Positions 27,235 through 33,232 of a stretch of 64,000 nucleotides of DNA are shown piece by piece. Position 1 is the first letter of the stretch. Every line of letters begins with the position of its first letter. The notes under the pieces were generated by a model. It had not been told where the DNA came from and did not search any database. It saw nothing but the letters and a program-made list of their open reading frames with translations. The position numbers were made by a program, and so were the translations under genes. This DNA comes from Xanthobacteraceae bacterium (GTDB taxonomy: Bacteria > Pseudomonadota > Alphaproteobacteria > Rhizobiales > Xanthobacteraceae), in contig JAMLIK010000001.1 of NCBI GenBank assembly GCA_023954195.1, forward strand, positions 310,001 through 374,000, read 5' to 3'.

Positions 27235-28478
27235 AGTTTCTCGATACCGGCGCGGAACATGCCGATCATCAACTCACTGGCGCCGTCGAAGGCCCGCTGC
27301 ACCGTGGTTCCGGTTTCCACCGCCTCAACCGCGTAAATCGGTTCCTCGACCGCGATATTGGCGCCGCGCCACACCTTGATGACACCGATCGGCTGGCCGG
27401 CCGCGACCGGGGCGCGGACCGGGCCGGCATAGATGATCCGGGCCAGCAGCTTGTCGTTGCCGTTCTTCTGCACCATCACGCGGACCGGCGCGGTGGTCGC
27501 CACCCGCACCCATCGTTGCGCGCCCCCGAACACCTTGACCGATCCCACCGGCGCCTTGGCCGCGAACAGGGTGCGCGTCTCGAAATTACGGAAGCCCCAT
27601 TCCAGCAGCTTCTTCGCTTCCGACGCGCGATCGTCCTTGTCCTCAAGGCCGTTGACGACGACGATCAGACGGGTGCCGTTCTGCACCGCCGATCCGACCA
27701 GGCCGTAGCCGCCCTCCTTGGTGTAGCCGGTCTTCAGCCCGTCGGCGCCCTCCAGCGCTTTCAGGAGCGGGTTGCGATTGAGCTGACGAATCTTGTTCCA
27801 GGTGAATTCCGGCTCGCCGAACAGCTTGTAGAACTCGGGATAGGTCCGGATGATGTGGCGCGCGAGCAGCGCCAATTCGCGAACCGTCATTTTGTTGTCG
27901 GGATCGGGCAGTCCGGTGGAATTGCCGAATGTCGATCGCGTCAAGCCGATTTCCCGCGCCCGCTTCGTCATCATTTCGGCGAACGCCTTTTCGCCGCCGG
28001 CGATGCCTTCCGCCAGCACCATGCAGGAATCGTTGCCGCTCTGGATGATCGCGCCACGCAACAGGTCCTCGACCGCGACGCGGCTGTGGATCGCCGCGAA
28101 CATCGTCGATCCGCCAGCCGGCGCGCCGCCCTTGCGCCAGGCGTTCTCGCTGACCTTGAATTCGTCGGTCAGCTTGAGGCGACCCTGCCGGATGGCGTGG
28201 AACACCACCTCGACGGTCATCAGCTTCATCATGCTGGAGGGCGCGCGCAATTCGTCGGCGTTCTTCTCGAACAGGACGCTGCCGCTGTCGGCCTCGATCA
28301 GGATCGCGGTCGGCGCATCGGTATTGAATCCCTCGTCCTTCTTCGCGCCCTGCACGCTGTTGTTGGCGGCAAGCGCCACCGAAGCGATCATCAGCGCGCA
28401 GGCGACAAGACCGCCGACCGGCCATCGCCAAGGGCGACGTCCTGACGCGCGCGGGAAATGGAATCGTCGGTTATGCAT
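27231..28478 (-). CDS. dacC: D-alanyl-D-alanine carboxypeptidase (PBP5/6 family)
   Basis: This 415-residue low-molecular-weight penicillin-binding protein trims pentapeptides in the periplasm. An N-terminal signal/anchor (WPVGGLVACALMIASVALA) precedes the active site: S82-M-M-K85 (SxxK), SGN in IQSGNDSCM (SxN) and LKTGYTKEGG (KTG). A beta-rich C-terminal PBP5-like domain follows and the end has a weak amphipathic stretch for membrane association. First gene of the dacC-tmk-holB chain. The exact paralogue name (dacA, dacC or dacF) is not certain. Confidence 0.93.
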   Translation of the reverse strand: MHNRRFHFPRASGRRPWRWPVGGLVACALMIASVALAANNSVQGAKKDEGFNTDAPTAILIEADSGSVLFEKNADELRAPSSMMKLMTVEVVFHAIRQGRLKLTDEFKVSENAWRKGGAPAGGSTMFAAIHSRVAVEDLLRGAIIQSGNDSCMVLAEGIAGGEKAFAEMMTKRAREIGLTRSTFGNSTGLPDPDNKMTVRELALLARHIIRTYPEFYKLFGEPEFTWNKIRQLNRNPLLKALEGADGLKTGYTKEGGYGLVGSAVQNGTRLIVVVNGLEDKDDRASEAKKLLEWGFRNFETRTLFAAKAPVGSVKVFGGAQRWVRVATTAPVRVMVQKNGNDKLLARIIYAGPVRAPVAAGQPIGVIKVWRGANIAVEEPIYAVEAVETGTTVQRAFDGASELMIGMFRAGIEKL

Positions 28479-28574
28479 GCCGCAATGTCCTGATCGCCCA
28501 GTCTATCAGCGGGGTTTTGCAGGAACAACACGCGACGAGACGCGCACGCGCCCGGCCGGGGCGCACCGCCGGAC

Positions 28575-29513
28575 CTAATAAAGCCCGCGCCCGAACAAAA
28601 TCTCGCGTGGGCTTTCCTGCCGCTCGACCGGCGCGTAGGCGCTGACCACCCGACTGGTGGCGACATGGCCGCGCCCGCCATAGCTGACCGCCTGCGGACT
28701 TTCGAGCGGCGCGCGCTCGACCCGCGCCACGCGTGAGGGCCGTGGCTCCGGCGTCGCATCGGCGACGCTGGCGTCCGCGGCGGCGTTGCCGAGGCTGTAG
28801 GGCCGCTCCTCCGGCACCGGGACATCGCGACGCACGATCCGGACGCCGGCCTGGGACGGCTCGGGAATGAACGGACGCGCCGAGGCCACCCGAACGCTTG
28901 ACGGCGACGGCGCCGGCTCGCCGGTTCGCAAGGTCGCCACCAACTGGCGGTCGTCGGAGCCTTCCAGCGGCGCGCGGCCGACATATTCGACCCGGACGCG
29001 GGCGACGCCGCGGCTTTTGAAATCCAGCAGATGCGCGGCCTTGTTGGAGACGTCGATGATGCGGTTGCCGTGATACGGCCCGCGGTCGTTGACGCGAACG
29101 ATGAGCGACTTGCCGTTGCTGAGATTGGTGACGCGCGCGTAACTCGGGATCGGCATGGTTGGATGCGCGGCGGTCAGCGAATCCATGTCGAAGATTTCGC
29201 CGTTGGCGGTCAGGCGTCCGTGGAAATTATCGCCATACCACGATGCCAGCCCCTCCGCGCGATAGTTCGGGTTCTCCTGCGGAACGTAGACCCGGCCGGC
29301 GACCGTGTAGGGTTTCCCGATCCGATAGGTTCCGCCGCCCTTCGGCACCTCCTGTCCGAACGCGACGACGCGGGGACTGGAGGAAACGCCGTATTTGGGA
29401 TCGACCCGGCTGTATTTGCCGGACGAGACGCAATTGGCGAGCAGCAGACAGGAACCGACCGCGACCAACGCGCGCGCCGTTCCGTTGATCCTGACAGAAC
29501 AGTGAATCCCCAT
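28575..29513 (-). CDS. rlpA: RlpA-family septal ring lipoprotein
   Basis: This 312-residue lipoprotein has a signal with lipobox VGSCLLLANC followed by a double-psi beta-barrel RlpA domain (GLASWYGDNFHGRLTANGEI, the catalytic-type DRGPYHGNRIIDVSNKAA), and a Pro/Arg-rich tail without a SPOR domain. RlpA proteins are peptidoglycan lytic transglycosylases acting on denuded glycan. ATG 29513 is chosen because it gives a normal short signal peptide; the open frame extends 86 codons upstream without signal features. It is separated from dacC by 96 bp on the same strand. Confidence 0.9.
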   Translation of the reverse strand: MGIHCSVRINGTARALVAVGSCLLLANCVSSGKYSRVDPKYGVSSSPRVVAFGQEVPKGGGTYRIGKPYTVAGRVYVPQENPNYRAEGLASWYGDNFHGRLTANGEIFDMDSLTAAHPTMPIPSYARVTNLSNGKSLIVRVNDRGPYHGNRIIDVSNKAAHLLDFKSRGVARVRVEYVGRAPLEGSDDRQLVATLRTGEPAPSPSSVRVASARPFIPEPSQAGVRIVRRDVPVPEERPYSLGNAAADASVADATPEPRPSRVARVERAPLESPQAVSYGGRGHVATSRVVSAYAPVERQESPREILFGRGLY

Positions 29514-29908
29514 GCCCCGAATACCACTCAGACGGACCGACGCCATTGCCGCGCCGATCCCGCACCCCATTCCCCACCCGGCGTCCTGTACGAAAGCCAG
29601 GTTAACATACCGCGGACCGATCAAGGCGGAAATGAGATCGCGTGTTGGACATGGTAAACGGCCGGTTGCCGCGTTGACGGTTCGGCGCGGAAGGCCGCCC
29701 TGCTCCGTGCCGAACGCCTCGTGACATCTCGCCCTGGCGGCGGCCGGACGTCGGTCGGGGCTTTCAGCCATCGCCGGGCTCTGCCGGAGCCACTTCCGCT
29801 GCGATAAAATCGGAACGGGCCCTGGTTTCTGGTTTTGACGCGTTTTCTTTACGCGAACCGGATTCCACTTTGCTCGAAAACGCTATAAGGGCTAGCCGTG
29901 TCGTGAAC
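29514..29908. other. 395-bp intergenic region upstream of rlpA and the tRNA gene
   Basis: No gene is supported here. It should contain the rlpA promoter (minus strand) and the tRNA promoter (plus strand); TATAAG at 29884-29889 is a possible -10 element for the tRNA, without a clear -35. Minus-strand frames here are either the unneeded 5' extension of rlpA or the tRNA antisense shadow. Confidence 0.5.
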
Positions 29909-29998
29909 GGAAGGGTGGCCGAGTGGTTTAAGGCACCGGTCTTGAAAACCGGCGTGCCCGCAAGGGTACCGTGGGTTCGAATCCCACCCCTTCCGCCA
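29909..29998 (+). tRNA. tRNA-Ser (UGA)
   Basis: This 90-nt class II tRNA has acceptor arms GGAAGGG (29909-29915) and CCCTTCC (29988-29994), an encoded CCA end, a D-arm GCCGAGTGGTTTAAGGC, an anticodon stem CCGGT/ACCGG with loop CTTGAAA giving anticodon TGA (29943-29945), a long variable arm (GTGCCC-GCAA-GGGTAC) and a T-arm GTGGG-TTCGAAT-CCCAC. It reads UCA codons. Its 3' end is the attachment site of the mobile element and remains intact after integration. Confidence 0.97.
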
Positions 29999-30001
29999 CC
30001 A
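29985..30001 (+). repeat. attL core (tRNA 3' end)
   Basis: The sequence CACCCCTTCCGCCACCA occurs here and again at 45892-45908 with no mismatch; flanking bases differ on both sides. It covers the last 14 bases of the tRNA-Ser gene including CCA, plus three bases beyond. Confidence 0.93.
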
Positions 30002-30052
30002 GATGACAATTTCCTTATAAAATACAATCACTTAGCAAAAATCTACAATATC

Positions 30053-30073
30053 TACCCTAGCGGTTACCCTAGA
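30053..30073 (+). repeat. Left arm-type repeats, candidate integrase sites
   Basis: TACCCTAGC at 30053 and TACCCTAGA at 30065 are in the same orientation with 12-bp spacing, 52 bp inside attL. The same nonamer occurs three times just inside the other end (45707-45738). Short phased direct repeats near both att cores are what arm-binding sites of tyrosine recombinases look like. Confidence 0.6.
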
Positions 30074-30092
30074 GGGCTAAACGGCTAAAACA

Positions 30093-30171
30093 GGCGGAAT
30101 CCGCCCCTTTTCCCGAACCCCAGTTCGGCTTTCCCGCCCTATCGTTCGGCATTTGCCGAACTACGGTTCGG
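30093..30171. repeat. Cluster of GTTCGG/CCGAAC palindromes
   Basis: Four palindromes lie in 79 bp: GGCGGA-A-TCCGCC (30093-30105), CCGAAC-CCCA-GTTCGG (30113-30128), GTTCGGCA-TT-TGCCGAAC (30144-30161) and CCGAAC-TACG-GTTCGG (30156-30171). The last two share an arm. This is the proximal, less regular part of the palindrome array and could bind a dimeric regulator. Confidence 0.6.
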
Positions 30172-30275
30172 TGGCTTTCGGCACCACCCCAACCGCCTGA
30201 TTATGTTGGGTTTCTTGGCGATTTCGGCGGGTTTCGGCACCACCCTGTCGAGGTATTCCCCCAATGGTGGAGAAG

Positions 30276-30690
30276 GACGGTGCAAAATTGCGCCGTCGTC
30301 AGTGACGGACACAACCATGGCTGTGCTCACCCCCCAATCCGCCGGTAGCCGCACCGTCGTGTCATTGTCCGCCCCCCAATGGGGGGGTGACGTCACCCCT
30401 CAATCCGAGGGTAGCCGCACCCAAAACGCTTGTGGAAATAATTCCACAAGCGTCGAATGCACCCATCCCGCATCGAGGGGTCCGCACCGTATCCCCAAAT
30501 CTGGGGATACCCCCTTCGGGTTGGGTCCGTCCTCCATCTGAGGGTGGACGCACCACAAACTTAGTGAGGGCACCCATACTAAGTGGTTGGGTCCGTCCTC
30601 AATCGGAGGGGGGACGCACCGTTTTGATTGCCGGGTATTACCCGGTAATCGTTGCCGCCACCCCGCATCCAGCCGGGTCCGCGCGCACAG
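30276..30690. repeat. Array of a degenerate 30-nt repeat alternating with unrelated palindromes, period about 66 bp
   Basis: The repeat core reads CCTCAATCYGAGGGT and ends in GCACC. The central AAT/CAT lies at 30336, 30402, 30471, 30535, 30601 and 30666, giving steps of 66, 69, 64, 66 and 65 bp; copies at 30326-30355 and 30367-30422 (its last 30 bases) differ at only four positions. Between copies lie different palindromes: 30276-30297, 30310-30325, 30372-30387 (six C, AAT, seven G), 30426-30453 (12-bp perfect arms ACGCTTGTGGAA), 30490-30509 (TATCCCC/GGGGATA), 30559-30584 (ACTTAGT/ACTAAGT) and 30627-30649 (arms of TTGCCGGGTA type). Steps are not multiples of three, so coding is unlikely. It occupies most of the 775-bp gap between the tRNA and the next gene. 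Function unknown. Confidence 0.75.
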
Positions 30691-30773
30691 AGCGGTTTTG
30701 CTCTCTCAGGCTACCTACCTACCTGCCAGCGCATTAATCGCACCAGCGGCGCTCTCTGGCGACTTGCGGGTGC

Positions 30774-31025
30774 TCATGCTGCCACCCTTTCGCTCTCAAA
30801 CGCCTGATGGAAGCCGCGCTCAATCGCCTGCGCGTGGTCAAGCATTGTCAGCGTCAAGCGATGAAATCCGGGCGAAACATCGTTGCCGAAAACGCCAGCC
30901 GCAGCGATGTTTTCGAGCATGGTGACATATTGCCGGATGGCAAAAATGTCGTCCTCCAAGCTCAAGAAGATGTTGGCGGGATCGGGTTTTGCGGGCGTGG
31001 GTGTGGTATTTTGGGAATCAGCCAT
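30774..31025 (-). CDS. Hypothetical protein, element left end
   Basis: This 83-residue acidic protein has a Pro/Thr-rich N-terminus (MADSQNTTPTPAKPDP) followed by a helical region (FLSLEDDIFAIRQYVTMLENIAAAG, then LTMLDHAQAIERGFHQAF). No known domain is recognised. ATG 31025 has GGAGAC upstream and is preferred to the longer open frame starting at 31124. It is transcribed towards the palindrome array, so the array could form its 3' untranslated region, and it diverges from the ribbon-helix-helix gene across an 86-bp region with two inverted repeats. Confidence 0.7.
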   Translation of the reverse strand: MADSQNTTPTPAKPDPANIFLSLEDDIFAIRQYVTMLENIAAAGVFGNDVSPGFHRLTLTMLDHAQAIERGFHQAFESERVAA

Positions 31026-31061
31026 TAGCCGTCTCCAGAGCGGTTGAGGGTTAGGGCCGTT

Positions 31062-31080
31062 GGGAAGGTACGAACTTCCC
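31062..31080. promoter_or_regulatory. Inverted repeat GGGAAG/CTTCCC in divergent promoter region
   Basis: GGGAAG (31062-31067) and CTTCCC (31075-31080) flank seven bases between the divergent genes at 31025 and 31112. It may be an operator or a 5' untranslated hairpin of the minus-strand gene. Confidence 0.4.
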
Positions 31081-31095
31081 TTCGGCCTGCTTTTA

Positions 31096-31136
31096 TGATA
31101 ACGAATAATACATGACGAAGTCAATAAATGTTATCA
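31096..31136. promoter_or_regulatory. TGATAAC/GTTATCA inverted repeat around the start of the ribbon-helix-helix gene
   Basis: TGATAAC at 31096-31102 and GTTATCA at 31130-31136 are perfect inverted copies that straddle the ATG at 31112. A small DNA-binding protein encoded there could use them for autoregulation. Confidence 0.45.
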
Positions 31137-31300
31137 AAAAAAGTCGGGGCCGACCCGCGACAGGTCAAGGCACCCTGATCGGCGTCCGCCTGCTGGATGC
31201 TCCGCTGTCTACGCTGGATGCGTGGATAGCGCGCCAAGACGAGCCGATGACGCGCCCCGAGGCTATCCGTCGCTTAATAGAACGCGGGATGAAGAAGTAA
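31112..31300 (+). CDS. Small ribbon-helix-helix-type DNA-binding protein
   Basis: This 62-residue protein reads SRGRPATGQGTLIGVRL, then DAPLSTLDAWIARQDEPMTRPEAIRRLIERGMKK. A basic N-terminus, one beta strand and two helices ending with SRPEAIRRL-like residues are the pattern of CopG/RHH regulators and antitoxins frequent in Rhizobiales. No toxin gene is adjacent, so a transcriptional regulator of the element's left-end genes is more likely. The start codon lies between the arms of an inverted repeat. Confidence 0.75.
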   Translation: MTKSINVIKKSRGRPATGQGTLIGVRLLDAPLSTLDAWIARQDEPMTRPEAIRRLIERGMKK

Positions 31301-31308
31301 CGCAATCG

Positions 31309-31423
31309 GCGTTACGGATAAAAACACCGCAGTTTCTTGCGCTTTTTTATCCGTAACGCAATCGTGTAGCCGCCGTTACGAATAATGCTACTTTCGAAAG
31401 TAAAGACCTGTTATCCGTAACGC
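31309..31423. promoter_or_regulatory. Paired inverted repeats GTTACGGATAA, candidate operators of the zinc-finger gene
   Basis: GCGTTACGGATAAAAA (31309-31324) is perfectly inverted at 31344-31359. A second pair, GTTACGAATAA (31375-31385) and TTATCCGTAAC (31411-31421), has the same geometry exactly 64 bp downstream and ends two bases before the ATG at 31424. Four half-sites in two equal 47-bp pairs suggest cooperative repressor binding, overlapping the promoter and start site. Confidence 0.6.
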
Positions 31424-31810
31424 ATGAAATGTCGCTACTGCACAACCGAACTTGAAGCCAACGCGCCGATTTACCGCGTCCGCAACTTCAGGCCGATCGA
31501 TTACGGTATCACCTATCGATGCCACGCCTGCGCTGATGATTTTCACCATTACAAGTGGAAGGCTGCGGTGCCGTGCTCGAACTGCGGACGTCCAGTAGTC
31601 CGTAAAAGCACGCAGCATCTGCATCCCGTCTGTTCCGATGCTTGTTACGCCGCCGTCAGAAACGCAGTTGCTCGAAAGAAGCGGGCTGCTGATCGCCAAC
31701 CGGTTGCCTGTAAGACTTGCGGAGAGACATTCAGCCCCAAACGGGCGGATGCTGCATTTTGTTCTGTCGCCTGCAAGCAGCGCGCATACCGCGTTAGACT
31801 GCGAGCATAG
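31424..31810 (+). CDS. Cys-rich zinc-ribbon-like hypothetical protein
   Basis: This 128-residue basic protein has several CxxC pairs: CRYC at the N-terminus, CHAC, CSNC, a CSDAC segment and a C-terminal CKTC...FCSVACKQRAYRVR module. It probably binds two or three zinc ions and nucleic acid. Proteins with the FCSVACKQRAYR ending are common in phages and mobile elements of Alphaproteobacteria; role unknown. It follows the RHH gene on the plus strand, against the direction of the structural genes, and its start abuts the GTTACGGATAA repeats. Confidence 0.75.
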   Translation: MKCRYCTTELEANAPIYRVRNFRPIDYGITYRCHACADDFHHYKWKAAVPCSNCGRPVVRKSTQHLHPVCSDACYAAVRNAVARKKRAADRQPVACKTCGETFSPKRADAAFCSVACKQRAYRVRLRA

Positions 31811-31878
31811 GGGCGATTCCGGTTGCCCTCCCCGGTTCCCGCACGATAAGGTTGCGGGGCATAAGTTAGGGGGAAATG

Positions 31879-32289
31879 ATGGCAGACAAGGACGAAAAAG
31901 AGCCTCAGGCGTTTGATGTTATATCCGCCACGGCCATCGCCTTCCCGCGCGAAGATCAATTGACGATGGTTTTCAACACCAAGGAAGATGGGACGCTAGC
32001 TGCGGTTATCCCGGCTGGGATGGTCGGAAGCCTTTATGCAAAGGTGGCCGCTGAGCATCAGAAACTCGCTTTGAAGAGTGGCGACACACAATCTGCGCTC
32101 GTCCCTGCGGAACTGTCGGGCGTTATGGCTCGCGAAGAGGGGTGGACGGGCAAGCCTGTTCTGCTTTTGCAGATTGATCGCGTGTTTGAATTGGCTTTGC
32201 TCGTGACTCCTCAGATTTTAGAGCACCTAGAGGCCGTAGTGAAATCGCTGAGCGAACCACCAGACCCCGATCGGCCAAAGCCGCACTAG
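31879..32289 (+). CDS. Hypothetical protein on the plus strand of the element
   Basis: This 136-residue acidic protein (MADKDEKEPQAFDVISATAI..., PREDQLTMVFNTKEDGTLAAVIP) has no recognised domain; it looks globular with mixed alpha/beta content. The run AGGGGGAA lies just before the start, which favours ATG 31879 over ATG 31876. Third of three plus-strand genes in the element; the position opposite to the morphogenesis operon is where satellites often carry accessory or host-interaction genes. Its end converges on the joining-protein gene. Confidence 0.65.
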   Translation: MADKDEKEPQAFDVISATAIAFPREDQLTMVFNTKEDGTLAAVIPAGMVGSLYAKVAAEHQKLALKSGDTQSALVPAELSGVMAREEGWTGKPVLLLQIDRVFELALLVTPQILEHLEAVVKSLSEPPDPDRPKPH

Positions 32290-32336
32290 CTTCATCTGAT
32301 AGCGGTCTCATATCCAAATCCTTCGATCCTGCGACT

Positions 32337-32681
32337 TCACGGTCCTATCGCCGCGATATCGAGACAACCTTGCCATTCCCTCCGATCACGGTCGACGGCC
32401 TCGACGCTCAGTTCTTTCCCTTGGACGGTGATCTTGTCGGACTTCACGACATGCACCGGGAATCCGACATCGGCTAAGGCTTGCTCGCTCACGATGATCT
32501 TGCGGGAGCCCAGCGTGATGCCGTTGATAAGTTCCTCCGGCTTGTAGCCTGAGACAACAGCCTTAACGTCTTTCGATACAGTCGTCTGGTTCGGATAGGC
32601 ACCGGTCACACGTTTGAACGTGACTGTGTGGCCACGGCGCTCGATTGCTGCCCTTGCGCGGGCTGCTGATGCATTGTCCAT
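32337..32681 (-). CDS. Putative head-tail joining / head completion protein
   Basis: This 114-residue protein reads IERRGHTVTFKRVTGAYPNQTTVSKDVKAVVSGY... GSRKIIVSEQALADVGFPVHVVKSDKITVQGKELSVEAVDRD. The pattern, an N-terminal helix, a TVTFKR strand, a D-V-K-A-V strand and a final beta sandwich describing a measured value (DKITVQGKELSVEAV), resembles small phage head-tail joining or neck proteins. Last minus-strand gene after the terminase. Without tail genes it would close the capsid or dock a helper phage's tail. Assignment by pattern only. Confidence 0.55.
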   Translation of the reverse strand: MDNASAARARAAIERRGHTVTFKRVTGAYPNQTTVSKDVKAVVSGYKPEELINGITLGSRKIIVSEQALADVGFPVHVVKSDKITVQGKELSVEAVDRDRREWQGCLDIAAIGP

Positions 32682-32914
32682 TAGACCTCTCCAACACGTT
32701 CAATGATGATCGGGAGTCCACCTTCGACCGTCCTACGCTCGGAGCGGTCGTACTCCTTGCCCCAAGTCTCTCGGGACTGCGCCATTGCCTCAGCGCGTGA
32801 CGGGATGCGCCATTCGATGATTGCACCATCGGCGATGGAGATAGAGCGGACGACGCAATTCTGGCTCTTCGGCTTGCGGAATCCCGACGCTGTTCGGCTA
32901 ACCAACAGATGCAT
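32681..32914 (-). CDS. Hypothetical protein downstream of terminase
   Basis: This 77-residue protein (SISIADGAIIEWRIPSRAEAMAQSRETWGKEYDRSERRTVEGG) has no recognised domain. It sits in the minus-strand run between TerL and the joining-protein candidate; the last base of its stop is shared with the first base of the next gene, and its start overlaps the preceding gene by 17 bases, which supports expression as part of the operon. A later start is possible. Confidence 0.55.
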   Translation of the reverse strand: MHLLVSRTASGFRKPKSQNCVVRSISIADGAIIEWRIPSRAEAMAQSRETWGKEYDRSERRTVEGGLPIIIERVGEV

Positions 32915-33221
32915 CGTACCAATTCACGATGTTCGCGATGTTTTGCGAACTCCAAACCGTTGGCGGTGCCCAACTGGATAGATCGTGCAGCACGGCATTG
33001 AACACTTCGGCATGTGCATCGTGCCAAGCCTTGATCAGATCCTCATCCATGCCGGCGGCTTTCATCTTGTCGATGCGAGACACCATCCTTGCCGACTGCC
33101 CGTTGTGAGCACGATCGGCGCCATACTTCGAAATAGCCTCAAAGACTTCGGCGGCATCCTTGCGGCCTAGTTCGGCTCCGGCATCGCACCACTTCCTGAA
33201 TCGTGCCATCGTCATTTTCAT
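32898..33221 (-). CDS. Hypothetical protein immediately after TerL
   Basis: This 107-residue protein is mostly helical (MKMTMARFRKWCDAGAELGRKDAAEVFEAISKYG...) and ends with a Trp-rich stretch (WAPPTVWSSQNIANIVNWYDASVG). ATG 33221 is chosen because GAGG lies six bases upstream; the frame also allows a GTG at 33233 overlapping the TerL stop. No known domain. The position suggests a virion or packaging accessory protein. Confidence 0.6.
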   Translation of the reverse strand: MKMTMARFRKWCDAGAELGRKDAAEVFEAISKYGADRAHNGQSARMVSRIDKMKAAGMDEDLIKAWHDAHAEVFNAVLHDLSSWAPPTVWSSQNIANIVNWYDASVG

Positions 33222-33232
33222 TTGAGACCTCA

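Noticed and set aside
29764-30027. Minus-strand open frame with GGIRTHGTLAGTPVFKTGAL
   Set aside because: It is the antisense of the tRNA-Ser gene; this translated pattern is a known false protein arising from serine tRNAs.
30276-30690. CRISPR array
   Set aside because: Repeats diverge between copies, the units between them are palindromes rather than unique spacers, and no cas genes are present.
30203-30737. Short protein-coding frames within the palindrome array
   Set aside because: Repeat steps of 64 and 65 bp break any reading frame, frames contain stops, and composition follows the palindromes rather than codons.
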